NCBI GenBank assembly: GCA_022036555.1
Contig: CM039123.1
Coordinates: 12,153,217 to 12,217,216 of the forward strand
Length of the DNA: 64,000 nucleotides
Reading direction: 5' to 3'
Source: Microstegium vimineum
Taxonomy: Eukaryota; Streptophyta; Magnoliopsida; Poales; Poaceae
Position numbers and translations under genes: made by a program. The notes beneath the pieces were generated by a model that did not search any database, was not told where the DNA came from, and saw nothing but the letters and a program-made list of their open reading frames with translations. Positions 43,321 through 55,594 of this stretch are shown one piece after another (position 1 is the first letter of the stretch; each line of letters starts with the position of its first letter).

Positions 43321-44556
43321 GCATCCCATGTAATCATCTCCCCATCCACCGTGGGAACTCAACATCTCCTAGCCACTTAACCATCATTCTTCATCCATCT
43401 CCCCATTCCCCACCCACCCCAACCCTAGATGGCATGCAACCAGTGGTCATTCCTCAGCAATGGTGGAGGCTCCCAATCCATTCCACCACCTCCTCCTCCC
43501 ACCTAGCGTGGCGCCTCCTCCTTCACCTAGTGAAACGTCGGTGGAAATGTTCTCTTCCTTATCAACGGTGACCCGCTGGTCGTAGCCTCCCCCCCATCAT
43601 CAATGATGTCTCCTCTAGATCCTGTAGCCATAGCCTTCCCCCACTCAGAGGTTGGTCCCAAGAATGACCCCCCAATTGAAGAAAACTAGTGTTAAAATAG
43701 TCATCGTCGAGCTCCCCTAGCCGATTCCCACTAGTGGAGCCGACACTCCCCTCCTGTATAATCCCAGTGCTAATGCTCCTTATTCTCAAATTGTTGCTTC
43801 AATTTTATGTGCAACAACCTATTTAAATTTGATCTTTTTTATATGTACATTTTGTACATTGATTTGTTCAGCTTTGTGTTGTTCTTTTATTAGCTCAGTT
43901 ATGGCCGAATATCGGACCAAACTAACTAATATGTAATTACCCAATCTTTTTTTTTGCTCAGAACCAATCGGTCTTGTATTTCAGGTATCTGGATTTGCAA
44001 ACTAAGAGCATCTCCAAGAGTTTCCTAAATCCCTTTCTAATCCTTGTTTTTAGGTAGATGAAAAAACATCTTCTCCAACAACTCCTAATCTATCCTCCTA
44101 ATCTTTTAGAACTTAGGAAAAGTCACCATGTTCTGTATAAAATTACACACTTTTGAGTCGTGTGTATCTTTTTTTTTTGCGAAACAAGTCATGCATCTTA
44201 TGTCCTCTTCGTGTGTTTGTCAGGTAATCTAAAGGTGGAATGACGTGGAAATAATAAAAAGTAGAAAATAGTTTATGATATAAATGCATGAGATTGAATA
44301 TATATATATATATATATATAAGTGGTTGGTATAATTTAGAAATTCTATAGGATTTCTGATGTAAAATTATCTTCTGTATTTTAAAAATAAATTATTTAAA
44401 AATCTTGGAGATGGTCTTCTCTATTCATTATAATACCTTTTAAGGAGTTATGAAACTCTATAGTTTGGAAAGAAAATATTAGAAACTCTTAAAGATGCTC
44501 TAACAGAGGAATCAATTGGTTTAGTTCAATCTAGCCGAATGCCCACCTCTAGTGGC
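43321..44556. other. Intergenic; GC-richer block and (TA)n
   Basis: A GC-richer, Pro/Ser-coding-like block at 43370-43790 has no recognisable protein. A TA microsatellite lies at about 44299-44321. Otherwise AT-rich, no gene. Confidence 0.5.
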
Positions 44557-44789
44557 TGAAAGGACCTTGGATTCTGCCTAGAGGGGGGGGGGTGAATAGG
44601 CGTTTCTGAAAATTCCAACTTTAAATGCGGAAACTATTAGTGAAGGAGTTTCTAAAACTCCAAATCAAAGAGATACAGTCTATTCTAGAAGGGCACAAAT
44701 AATATGTAAGATACGAAACAACTCTTAGTGCCCTAAACTGCACCACAAAGATTTGCATAGAGAATAGATAGGGATGACACACTGTGCTA

Positions 44790-44853
44790 ATACTGGACAC
44801 GTCCGGTATCAATACCTGACACGTCCGGTATCAATACCGGACACGTCTGGTAT
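44790..44853. repeat. Palindrome trimer, 22-bp period (3' LTR)
   Basis: Three near-copies of ATACCGGACACGTCCGGTAT start at 44790, 44812 and 44834. The corresponding site in the 5' LTR (53203) has only one copy. Confidence 0.93.
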
Positions 44854-45512
44854 TCACGGTTTCTGCAGGTTCCTATGGGACCTTGCTCCCTTCTCTTCGG
44901 AACTTGTAACAAGTTGCTAGTGAATGTTGTTCAACTTAAGAAGCTTCTAGAACCTGCACACAAAATCAAACAACCACGGAGATCACAAGTAACAAATGAA
45001 ATACAAATTGTGACACAAGAATTGTTTTACCGAAGTTTGGACCCACAAAGGTTCCTACTCTCCGTTGAGCGGGCTGCGAGCTACCACAAAGGTCCAGCTC
45101 TAGAGGGCCCGAAGGTCGTCTCTAGCCGCTGTCTTTTCCAACCACTTTTCCTCCTTCCACTAATTTGATCTCTTCCCTTTCGGTGGTGAGATCAACCGTT
45201 ACAAACGATCCGAGGCAAACCACAAGCTCTTGGGTGCTCTTCGGCGACGCCTAACCGTCTAGGACCGAAGGTCCAAGAGTAACAAATGCGAATCACGAAA
45301 TAAACAATATTCTCTAGTGCTCAAGAGGCTCTCACTCAACCCACTAATGAGATTTGCAATTAAGACCAATCACTCACTAAGAGAGGGTTAGAGAGAGTTT
45401 GCAAGGCTCAACAAAGAGTGTAGTAACCAGCAGAATCAGCAGCCCTCATAAGAGAGGGCTTGGGGTTATTTATAGCCCCCAAGAAAAACTAGCCGTTTTA
45501 TAGCCGTTGGGG

Positions 45513-45554
45513 ATACCGGACACGACCGGTATGGATACCGGACACGTCCGGTAT
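45513..45554. repeat. Palindrome dimer, 22-bp period (3' LTR)
   Basis: Copies at 45513 and 45535; the first has CACGACC in the centre. The same dimer occurs in the 5' LTR at 53882 and 53904. Confidence 0.93.
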
Positions 45555-46548
45555 TCACTAGACAGAGCCACCCAGCTTCTGTCTTTTGACCATCTCACTG
45601 ATACCTCACATGGGTTGCTTTGAGCACTTAGAAAACATTACCTATCAACATGATGCATCCCTCTTAATAGTACGCTTTTTCTTATAAACTCAAGTTCAAA
45701 AAGAAAGAGTGAAGTTAAATCCTTTTGAGTTGATCTTCTTAGAGCCAAAACCGCTTCTTTCAATCTTCAAGATGGGAGGACGCAAACCATGTCAATACCA
45801 TCCCTTTTTCTTGAGCATAGCCATCTTGAGCATGTGACTTGAGTTCATTCATCAAGTGTAGATAAATCCAAATGCACCAAGTCACTTCCATCAATCAATC
45901 CAATAGATCCTTCACACACATATGATCATCATAGCTTGATTAGTACCTCAACTAAATGTAAGTACTTTCTTCTTCACCCTAGCTAGGTTCTTCGGCCGCC
46001 AAGCCGTCGCTTGCCCTTCACCCCTGCTTAGTTCCTCGAAGACCCTTTCCTTGATATCTTCACCATCTCAAGCCTTTTCAAACCATATCTTGTGTTGAAT
46101 CATTCATTAAGTTTTGTGATACATCAATCCCTTTGAATAAGATCCATGAGTCATTAATATCCCATAATAGATAAGCCTTATTCATGAATTCCTTGTTGCA
46201 TTGTTGTCTTGTGCTTGATCTAGATATTCCATACAACAATCCATCATTTTGGCTTTGAACACTTGAACCAAACCCTTGTGAGACAAATCTTGACCGAACA
46301 ATATTCTTCTTTATGAATCATGGACATCCCATAATAGATAAGCCTTATCCATGAATTCCTTGTGTATTGTTGTCTTCCAATTGATCTAGTCATTTTATAC
46401 AACAATACATCATTTTGGTTTTAACCATTATAACCAAACACTAGTGAGACAACCAAGTACCTATCCATCACTTAGAAGACATGTTAGATCTTTAATCGTG
46501 TTGTCATACAATCATCCAAAACACACTAAGTGACTAGATGCCCTTTCA

Positions 46549-46565
46549 ATCTCTCCCTTTTTGGT
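46549..46565 (-). promoter_or_regulatory. Polypurine tract
   Basis: The minus strand reads AAAAAGGGAGAGAT immediately before the 3' LTR, the expected plus-strand primer of reverse transcription. Confidence 0.85.
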
Positions 46566-47279
46566 GATAGATGACAACTCGATTAAAGCTTTACAAAATG
46601 ATATAAACATTTAGGCTTTTGGGTTCAATGATTTATGAAAGACTCCCCCTTAATATGTGCAATATGTATTGAATACATCTAGGACCTCAAATGTCAATTT
46701 GCACATACTAAAATAAGGGAGACCCCCCTAAATCATTGCATCCTAGGAGTGCAAGTGTGTGTGAAAACAAAGTGAAACAAGACTGTGATGCATATGACAT
46801 GATATATCACAAAAGGATAAATAAAAACATCACATCACCCATATGCAATCAAAGACAGGCATGATACAAAAGAAAGCAAGAACATCAGAGAAAGAAAAAT
46901 ACCACACACAAAGCACTCATCACACGATTTTCTCAAATCCATGAACCACATAGATAAGATATAGATATGATATAGATCATGTCTCAAGAGATACATCCAT
47001 TAAGCACACTCTCTAAGATACACAGATAAGGCTCATAACATCATCTCTCAGTGACTCATCATATCTCAATGTAGCTCATACATGTCACTCAAGATATAAC
47101 AATAAAGCATACATAAAGATTGCAACTGTTGTTCATGACTCCAGGTACAGGATAAACACATGAAGCAAAACTTTGAAGCTTTAATCACAACAAATTCTCC
47201 CCCTTTGTCATCCATCACCATAAAAGGTCTGATAGAGATAATCTAAACATCAGAGAGGGGCAACAAGCTGTAACTGATA
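46566..47279 (-). other. 3' untranslated region of the gag-only element
   Basis: AT-rich, no open frame, between the accessory ORF and the polypurine tract. Confidence 0.7.
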
Positions 47280-49203
47280 TCATAAATCACTCATCATCAT
47301 CATCATCATGCTCACCATCTGATGGTGGAGCCCCAGGTGGGCGAGAACAGCTCTGACCAGCATCACCAAGACCACTGTAGAACCCTTGGCCACCATGGCC
47401 GTAGTCAGTAGAGTAACTAGGTCCTGGTCCAAAGATATCAGACCACCAAGCTGCCGTGGTCTCCTCACCTGTGCTAGGATGAGAAGTGTGAGGGTGCTGT
47501 TGTCCCTGCTCCTGCTGAGTCTACTGCTGCTGTGACTGCTGCTGTTGCTGCTACCTCGGAAAGAACTCAACAAATTGACTATCATACCTAGCCTGCTGCT
47601 GCTCCTCTGTCTCCTGGTCACTAGGTGCATCATCTGAAGGTGGAGACCTAGGAGGCTGAGGCTAAAGATGTGTGGCGATCTGCTTTAAAGTCCAAGTGTC
47701 CTTCCTCTTGACTTCCCTCTCCCTCTGCTGTCGAGTCTGAATATCCTTGCACATCCCAAAGATAGAACTAAAGAACCTGCGAACTGGTGAAGGAGGACTG
47801 CGACGTCGTGAAGAAGACCGTGAAGTAGTCCATGGTGGAGGAGAAGCTCCTCTAGCTACGGCACCACCACTAGGAGCCTCTGCTGCTGCTCCTGCTCCTC
47901 CTAGACCAGCTGGAGGAATGCCAAGCTCTGTCAAATCAGCTACAATCTTCAGAACCTTGTGAGCTTTGTCATATCTAAAGTTGTGTCATGTGACTTGCTC
48001 AATCATGAACATGATGTATGGTGCAAATCCACAACCCTTGAGGGGCCTCTCACCAACACTCTGAATCTCACACCAAATGAAATCAAAGACACTGAAAGGC
48101 TCTGCACCTGGTGTCATCCTTTTGAGAAGGTTTCTAGAATAGTCAGCAATAGCACCCTTGTCTCCACCCTTGAAATATATCGTCTTCCTGAACATCCTGT
48201 CCAGGTATTTGTAAGTAGGATGAAGACCAGCCACCTTCCCAACTGCTCCTCTCTCACCTCCTAGGGGATACATGTAGGCAAGCTGCTTTAGAGGTAAAAC
48301 CTGCTCAGTGTGAATCCTGTCTCTCTGTAGCTCCTCCTCTATGAAACCAAGCATAGCAGCAAAAGCCTCATACTCAACACTGTGCCACTGACCCTCAGTC
48401 ATCCAGTGCATGCGCCTCGGCTCCTCCTCAACAAACAAAGTGGCATAGAATTGTGCAATGGCTTCTGAGTTCCAATCATGCACAAACTCTATGATCCCAT
48501 AAACTCCGGTGCGCTGACAGATGTCAATGGCAAACCCAAGAGATGACTTCTTCAGATCTCTGACATATTCCCAATCCACATGTTGAGACCTGGCTATCAC
48601 TGGATCCTTGGCAAGTATCACACTAGAATAAAAGTCAAGATGAAACATAGTGTGGAATCTGTGATCATACTGAATCCTCTGCAACCCTCTGGGATCAATC
48701 CTTCTCTGTTGTCTGGCTCTCTCAGCCATACCCTTCCCTTTATATTTTATTCTAGCAACATAGCTGGGAAGGACTGGAGCATGTACCTCAAGAAGACCAT
48801 AGTCCATACCGGGAGCGGGTTGCCCTGGCTGCTGGAAAGGTGGTACAGCCTGCTCCTCCTCAATCTCCTCAGAGCTGTCTAAGCTCCTAGCATCACTCTT
48901 CTTCTTTCTAGATTCCATTTTGTAATCTTCTGTCTCATCATCATCAGAAGAAGAGTTGTCATATCCCTCTCTGTACTGAGGAGGATCCCTAGCAGCTACT
49001 CTGTGAGGCCTCCTGCTACCCTGTCCAGAATGCATATCCTGTTGAGCCTTTCTAGCCCTCTCAGATGATGGATCGTGTTGAGCTTTTGTCCTTGGCTCAA
49101 TGCGACCACTCATGCCCTGTATCCAAAGGATTTGATAGAGATTCTTAGATTCATGCCAGAAGTTTAATTTAATTTGTGAATCAAAGTCATACTCATTTGT
49201 CAT
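47280..49203 (-). pseudogene. Accessory ORF of the gag-only element (plant-transposon-protein type)
   Basis: A 405-codon frame (49203-47986) ends in TGA but continues in the same frame to about 47280, with further stops at about 47662 and in a poly-Gln stretch near 47520-47560. The first part is hydrophilic with an acidic Ser/Asp run (NSSSDDDETED). The middle (EFVHDWNSEAIAQFYATLFV, GQWHSVEYEAFAAMLGF, FDFIWCEIQSV, GFAPYIMFMIEQVT) resembles the widespread domain annotated as 'putative plant transposon protein'. The tail is Ser/Arg-, Gln- and Asp-rich. No nuclease, polymerase or protease motif is visible. Its role is unknown. Confidence 0.7.
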
Positions 49204-49740
49204 TGATTTTAGTACTCACCTAAATCATAACATGATTATAGGTTTACAGAAATCATCATAGACAAATAGGCATAGCTTAGAGAAACACAAAAATTTGGGG
49301 TTGGAAAGAAACTACAGAACAACTTGCACTGCTGTCTAATACCAGACGTGTCCAATATTGCATGAACAGCAGCCCTAACCGAGGGTTTCGATCCAATCCT
49401 CAACCAAACCAAACTTTAGGCATGGCTCTAGGGCATGTAATATGACACTTCTACCAAAGCGATTTGCAAATCAATTGATACCCAATAGATCGGAAGAGGT
49501 CCGAGATTAGGGTACCTTGAGAGATAAAGAGAAGAAGAGGGAAGCAGTCCTTCTTGATGTATCCTTTAATCTTGATGCAACCCCTCTCCAATCCAACTTC
49601 CAGATCCTCTTTTCCTTGGTTGAATCAAGAAATCCAAAGAGAGATAGAGAGAGAAAAGGGCTGGATGCATGGTTGAGAGAGGAAGGGGGAAGAAAATAGA
49701 ACAAGTCCGAAGAGGTAACTTCCTTCTTATGTCCCCGCGC

Positions 49741-49782
49741 ATACTGGACACGTCCGGTAGGCATACCGGACATGTCCGGTAT
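49741..49782. repeat. Palindrome dimer, 22-bp period (internal)
   Basis: Copies at 49741 and 49763, upstream of the accessory ORF on the minus strand. A decayed single copy lies at 49339. Confidence 0.9.
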
Positions 49783-51172
49783 TTGCGGGTTGTCTGTTTT
49801 AGCTCCAAAACTTTCTTACTTTCTTCCTCAACTCAACACTGTTCTGTATTAGACTGAAAGAGATGTATTTCTTTGAATGAACCTTGATTTGACAACTCTT
49901 CTCATCCAATTTCATCAATTCACATAACTCTTTTCCACATTTCTTGTGACATATAAGATTTTGATGATATGAGAGAGATAAACAGAGACATATAGGTTCA
50001 TGGATAGGAGAGAGTCATACCACTTGTGATTAGCAAAACAATCAATCAAGAAGAGCTATAATCACAAGTGTCATGACCAAGGTCACAAAGACCAAAGACT
50101 CAAATATTTTTTTAAAAAAAACCACATCTCCTAAGCATGCTAGTTTGAGGTTTTAATAAACATCTATCTTATGTCACTCAAATGCACACTCTAGCATAAA
50201 AGGGATCCTATATGCACTTTCAATGCATGTACATAAACACGTACCTTTGCCTTGAGCCAATAACCTTTCTATTAAGATAATATTTCACATGATAAAATCA
50301 AGTTGACCTTTCTTTATCGAATATTCATGTCACTTATGAAACCAACCTCATTGGGAGTAACAATAGCACTAAGAGAGATTGTTAGTTCATATAGGTGCAA
50401 GCTAGAAACTGAGATCCCCCTAAATAGGTGCTTTGAGTAATATGAATATGGGAGATCAATTTCTACTTGACAAAAGTCCACAAAGATTTCCATATATAGA
50501 GCTTTAGACAAGCAGATACTCACCATGAAGCATATATTTAGAAAGATAAGATGAGCAGAGGATTAAAGAGATATAACCTGAGACATTCAATCTCTGCTGA
50601 CAGAAAAACACACATTTTTAAGAGATCTTGCCATACTAGACACGTCCGGTTTCCATACCGGACACGTCCGATATCCTCGGTGAGCTTGCTTACACAGGTG
50701 AATCGGTAGTACGATAATTGACCGGTAGTACCGGTGTATCTTCGGTAGTACTGGTGGAAATCCTGTAGTACCGCTAGGCCATTTTCCCGCACAGACTTGT
50801 AGTTCCCAGAGAAATACCGGACACGTCCGATAGACATACCGGACACGTCCAATATATGCGAGATGGCTCCAAACTGAGATGTAGCACTTAATATTCTTGG
50901 GATTCATCCTTATATCCTTAGAATGCCTGATTATGTTAGCAAAACAGGTTGCAAAGCTAGGGTCCAAATATAAAGTGGCTATCCTATTGGGTTTTAGATA
51001 GAACTCTCAAGTAGTAAAGATGAGATAGAGAATGTACTCATTGAATAACCTTCGGGTCAACCATTTACAATTTGAGATGAGTGATGATTGATAGATTGAG
51101 TGAAGAATTCAATTAGCTTGCTCAACCACCCAGAAGCTTTCATCTTTACCTCCTAGTACCTGCAACAATCTC
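49775..51172 (-). other. Non-coding spacer of the gag-only element with palindrome dimers
   Basis: No long frame is open. It contains palindrome dimers at 50633-50674 and 50814-50855, and a cluster of CCGGTAGTACCGG-like repeats at about 50695-50775. In autonomous relatives this position would hold pol. Confidence 0.75.
50633..50855. repeat. Two palindrome dimers and related repeats (internal)
   Basis: Dimers start at 50633/50655 and 50814/50836, each with exact 22-bp spacing. Between them CGGTAGTAC-type repeats recur. Confidence 0.9.
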
Positions 51173-52910
51173 TTAAGCACATTTTGATACCCAACTCTTG
51201 TTGGGTCCTTTTGAGTTAGTCAACAAAGGCTTAGGCACCCAAATGGCTTTAGCACTAGTGTGTGATGAGCATATTGCTTTTCTAGTGCTAACTCCAATTG
51301 AGATCTCACTAAGCATATCATCATAATCAAGTATGTTTGGCTTAGGAGTCTCACCTTTGGGGCAATCATAGCTTAGATGCCCTTTTGTCCACAAGCGTAG
51401 CAAATACGGCCTTTGTTTGCTCTTTGCTTGTTGGGACAATCATCAACTATGTGTCCCACCTCATTGCATCCATAGCATTTTCTTGTTTTGACTTGAGCTT
51501 TCTTCCTTGCCTCTAACTTCATCACCTTGGTTGAGCTCTTTTGGTCATAGGCTTCAACCTTGTCACCCCAAGTCTTGTGTGGACACATGGCACTCTCATG
51601 TCCATACAAGCCACAACCATAACATAGTCTTTTTCCATGCTTCTTGCTCTTGGTTGCTTTGACATTGATTGACTTGAGATTCTTTTGTTGAGCTTCGGAA
51701 AAAACAAGGTTTAAACCCTTCTCAAGCTTCTTCACCATGTTGGCACGGTTATCTTGAGAAGGTTGTGTTTTCTCCTTACTCTTTAATTGAAACTTATCTT
51801 CTCTTAGCTTTACAGCTTCATGTTTGACCTCTATATTTTCAATGAGATTTAGCTCAATCGAAGATTGGCTTGCTTGAGGCACACAATTGTCAGCACAAGA
51901 GATATTCAATTGAGATGAAGTGCTAGTGAGAATGTGAGTGTTAGGTTGAGATGATTTTGTTGAAGTAATCACAACCTCATGAGCTACCTTAAGCATGGCA
52001 TATGATTCTACCAATTTCTCATGAGAGTCTTCTAGATGATCATATTTAGTTTGAAGAGTATGATATTTGTTTGATAGTTCATCTAGCTTCTTTTTAAGCT
52101 TAAGATTTTCCATTTTTATTTGAAAGGCATTAGATGATGAGCTAGTGTCATGTTGAATTGACAACTCTTCATACCTTTCATTTATACCTTTGAGTTCTTC
52201 CATCTTGGAGATGAGAAACGACTCATGATTTTGAAGTGATATCTCTTGCTTCTCAATTTCCGCTTTAAACTCATTATTCTTGTTTTTCTTGGCCATGGGT
52301 TTCAAGTAGTGAGTATCATGATTCCCTGAGGTTGACTCATCATTTGTCCGCCACCGGCTTTGATCTTTGTCACACTCAGCAGCTTGTTGTCCCCTTGCAG
52401 ATTTCTCAATACCGAACACGTCCGGTATACACGACCAGGCAGTGTGCAGCTTGCTTCTATTTCTTCTTGCCTTGGCTCGGTACTCTTGCAGTTTCTTGAG
52501 ATTTCAACATTGCATGAGGACTTAATGGACATAGTTTCCATTTGCTTGCACTCAAGTGAATTGTCACATTTGGATTTTCCATATAGCTCAACTAGTTTGG
52601 TCCAAATGTGATGAGCATTCTTGGACGGTGGTTGTTCATTGTATATTGCTTCCTCAAGAACCTCTGCACTTAATGTACTCAAAATGATATTAATTGCTTG
52701 AGCGTTGAGTTGCACACATCTCTTTTCCTCTTCTGACAAGTTCTTATAGTTGCTCCATTCAACTATAGGAAGAGAGATGCTTGCATCCACAATACGCTCA
52801 ACAAGAGGACTAATGGTCCTAAAAGCATTGGGTACATGAATTGACCAAGATAGAAAATTTGAACCATCATTTTGGAGAAGCAAGGATTCCAACTCAATAG
52901 GCGATGACAT
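51173..52910 (-). pseudogene. Copia-type gag with coiled coil and three CCHC zinc knuckles
   Basis: I chose the ATG at 52908-52910, 35 nt after the PBS, because the longer frame begins inside the LTR. The N-terminus (MSSPIELESLLLQNDGSNFL, then SWSIHV) and HHIWTKLVELYGKSK are the plant copia gag capsid pattern. A long Glu/Lys-rich coiled coil follows (about 51900-52300). Three knuckles come next: CYGCGLYGHESAMC, CYGCNEVGHIVDDC and CYACGQKG-HLSYDC. Two frameshifts break it. One is near 52300-52420, next to a copy of the palindrome. The other is inside the third knuckle, where one G appears lost. The frame ends at 51173 without running into a protease. The role would be particle assembly and RNA packaging. 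Confidence 0.85.
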
Positions 52911-52944
52911 CCTTTTCTCACGGCGGTGAAGCTTGTAGTGAGAG

Positions 52945-52962
52945 CCAAGCTCTGATACCAAT
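52945..52962 (-). promoter_or_regulatory. Primer-binding site, initiator tRNA-Met
   Basis: The minus strand reads TTGGTATCAGAGCTTGGC at the LTR end. It contains TGGTATCAGAGC, the standard plant initiator tRNA-Met complement. Confidence 0.93.
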
Positions 52963-54917
52963 TGAAAGGACCTTGGATGCTGCCTAGAGGGGGGGTGAAT
53001 AGGCGTTTCTGAAAATTCCAACTTTAAATGCGGAAACTATTAGTGAAGGAGTTTCTAATTGCTTAGAAACTCCAAATCAAAGAGATACACTCTATTCTAG
53101 AAGGGCACAGATAATATGTAAGATACGAAACAACTCTTAGTGCCCTAAACCTACACCACAAAGATTTGCACAGAGAATAGATAGGGATGACACACTGTGC
53201 TAATACCAGACACGTCCGGTATTCACGATTTCTGCATGTTCCTATGGGACCTTGCTCCCTTCTCTTAGGAACTTATAACAGGTTGCTAGTGAATGTTGTT
53301 CAACTTAAGAAGCTTCCAGAACCTGCACACAAACTCAAACAACCACAGAGATCATAAGTAACAAATGAAATACAAATTGTGACACAAGAATTGTTTTACT
53401 GAAGTTCGGACCCACAAAGGTTCCTACTCTCCGTTGAGCGGGCTACGAGCTACCACAAAGGTCCAGCTCTAGAGGGCCCGAAGGTCGTCTCTAGCTATGG
53501 TCTTTTCCAACCGCTTTTGCTCCTTCCACTAATTTGATCTCTTCCCTTTCGGCGGTGAGATCAACCATTACAAACGATCCGAGGCAAACCACAAGCTCTT
53601 GGGTGCTCTTTGGCGACGCCTAACCGTTTAGGACCGAAGGTTCAAGAGTAACAAATGCGAATCACGAAATAAACAATATGCTCTAGTGCTCAAGAGGCTC
53701 TCACTCAACCCACTAATGAGATTTGCAATTAATACCAATCACTCACTAAGAGAGGGTTAGAGAGAGTTTGCAAGGCTCAACAAAGAGTGTAGTAACCAGC
53801 AGAATCAGCAGCCCTCACAAGAGAGGGCTTGGGGTTATTTATAGCCCCCAAAAAAAACTAGCCGTTTTATAGCCGTTGGGGATACCGGACACGACCGGTA
53901 TGGATACCGGACACGTCCGGTATTCACTAGACAGAGCCACCCAGCTTCTGTCTTTTGACCATCTCACTGATACCTCACATGGGTTGCTTTGAGCACTTAG
54001 AAAACATTACCTATCAACATGATGCATCCCTCTTAATAGTACGCTTTTTCTTATAAACTCAAGTTCAAAAAGAAAGAGTGAAGTTAAATCCTTTTGAGTT
54101 GATCTTCTTAGAGCCAAAACCGCTTCTTTCAATCTTCAAGATGGGAGGACGCAAACCATGTCAATACCATCCCTTTTTCTTGAGCATAGCCATCTTGAGC
54201 ATGTGACTTGAGTTCATTCATCAAGTGTAGATAAATCCAAATGCACCAAGTCACTTCCATCAATCAATCCAATAGATCCTTCACACACGTATGATCATCA
54301 TAGCTTGATTAGTACCTCAACTAAATGCAAGTACTTTCTTCTTCACCCTAGCTAGGTTCTTCGGCCGCCAAGCCGTCGCTTGCCCTTCACCCCTACTTAG
54401 TTCCTCGAAGAACCTTTCCTTGCTATCTTCACCATCTCAAGCCTTTTCAAACCATATCTTGTGTTGAATCATTCATTAAGCTTTGTGATACATCAATCCC
54501 TTTGAATAAGATCCATGAGTCATTAATATTCCACAATAGATAAGCCTTATTCATGAGTTTCTTGTTGCATTGTTGTCTTGTGCTTGATCTAGATATTCCA
54601 TACAACAATCCATCATTTTGGATTTGAACACTTGAACCAAACCCTTGTGAGACAAATCTTGACCGAACAATATTCTTCTTTATGAATCATGAACATCCCA
54701 CAATAGATAAGCCTTATCCATGAATTCCTTGTATAGTGTTGTCTTCCAATTGATCTAGTCATTTTATACAACAATACATCATTTTGGCTTTAACCATTAT
54801 AACCAAACACTAGTGAGACAACCAAGTACCTATCCATCACTTAGAAGACATGTTAGATCTTTAATCGTGTTATCATACAATCATCCAAAACACACTAAGG
54901 GGCTAGATGCCCTTTCA
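52963..54917 (-). repeat. 5' LTR (right) of the gag-only element
   Basis: 1955 bp, the same ends as the left LTR and nearly the same sequence. On the minus strand its 3' end is directly followed by the primer-binding site. Confidence 0.95.
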
Positions 54918-54922
54918 GTGGC

Positions 54923-55502
54923 ATCTCGCCATCATCGGCCATGGTAATGTAGACTGTCGTACCTAACGCTGTCCCATGTGCCCATTGTTTTCCTTGCTCC
55001 TCCCATACAACATGCCGTATCCGCCATCACCATCCACAACACCATACACGCCCAGATGCTCCCCCAAAGCCCCCTCCTCCTCGCTTGCTTGCCAATGGTC
55101 AGGTTGCACATACTGCTCTACAACTATTGTTCATTGACGATCGTGTTGCTTGGCTCTCCACCCACATACCGCAATAGATTTGTAGCCACATGGCTAGGGT
55201 CAGTTTTTTTTTCATCGTAATATGTGTCCTTGTTTCTTTCATCCCGATGTGTTATGTGTACATAGACGCCATGTTTCTTTCAAATAAAATAATATTTTCT
55301 TTCCTTCCTTGCACGATGCATCTTGTGTAGTTCATTGCCAAATATTTAGATATTAAATAACCGTTCTTACTCTTTATGCATATACAACTACATCCTTGGG
55401 CAAAAGGTAGACTCAAAGAGCAGCTCACTAACACAACCTTGACAATTCAATAGCCACGGTCGGACATTTACTTTTTAAACTCACTTATTAAGTAGCAAGT
55501 AA
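54923..55502. other. Intergenic, no gene recognised
   Basis: The sequence flanking the gag-only element has a GC-richer patch at 54930-55110 but no supported gene. Confidence 0.5.
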
Positions 55503-55594
55503 CACTACTAGAGAACATATCTTTAGTCGATGTTCAAAATGAACTTTAGTCTCGAAAATTTTTATGTTCGAAACTAATAAATCTTTAGTCCCGG

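Larger units (their letters stand above)
44557..46548 (-). repeat. 3' LTR (left) of the gag-only element
   Basis: 1992 bp, plus-strand ends TGAAAGG and CCTTTCA. It differs from the right LTR mainly by two extra 22-bp palindrome units near 44790-44853 and by lacking a 9-bp segment (TTGCTTAGA type) present in the other LTR. Confidence 0.95.
44557..54917 (-). mobile_element. Complete gag-only LTR retrotransposon (non-autonomous, copia-type gag)
   Basis: Two near-identical LTRs bound 10.36 kb. The target duplication is GTGGC at 44552-44556 and 54918-54922, exact. The minus-strand order is 5' LTR (52963-54917), tRNA-Met PBS, gag with CCHC knuckles, a long spacer, an accessory ORF, PPT, 3' LTR (44557-46548). 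I find no protease, integrase, reverse transcriptase or RNase H in any frame, so it must move with another element's enzymes. This layout fits a terminal-repeat element keeping only GAG. The LTR similarity points to a fairly recent insertion. A 20-bp near-palindrome recurs throughout. Confidence 0.92.

Noticed and set aside
44557..54917. Regularly spaced palindromes as a CRISPR array
   Set aside because: The setting is a plant LTR retrotransposon. Dimers are scattered with 2-bp spacers, there are no unique spacers and no cas genes.
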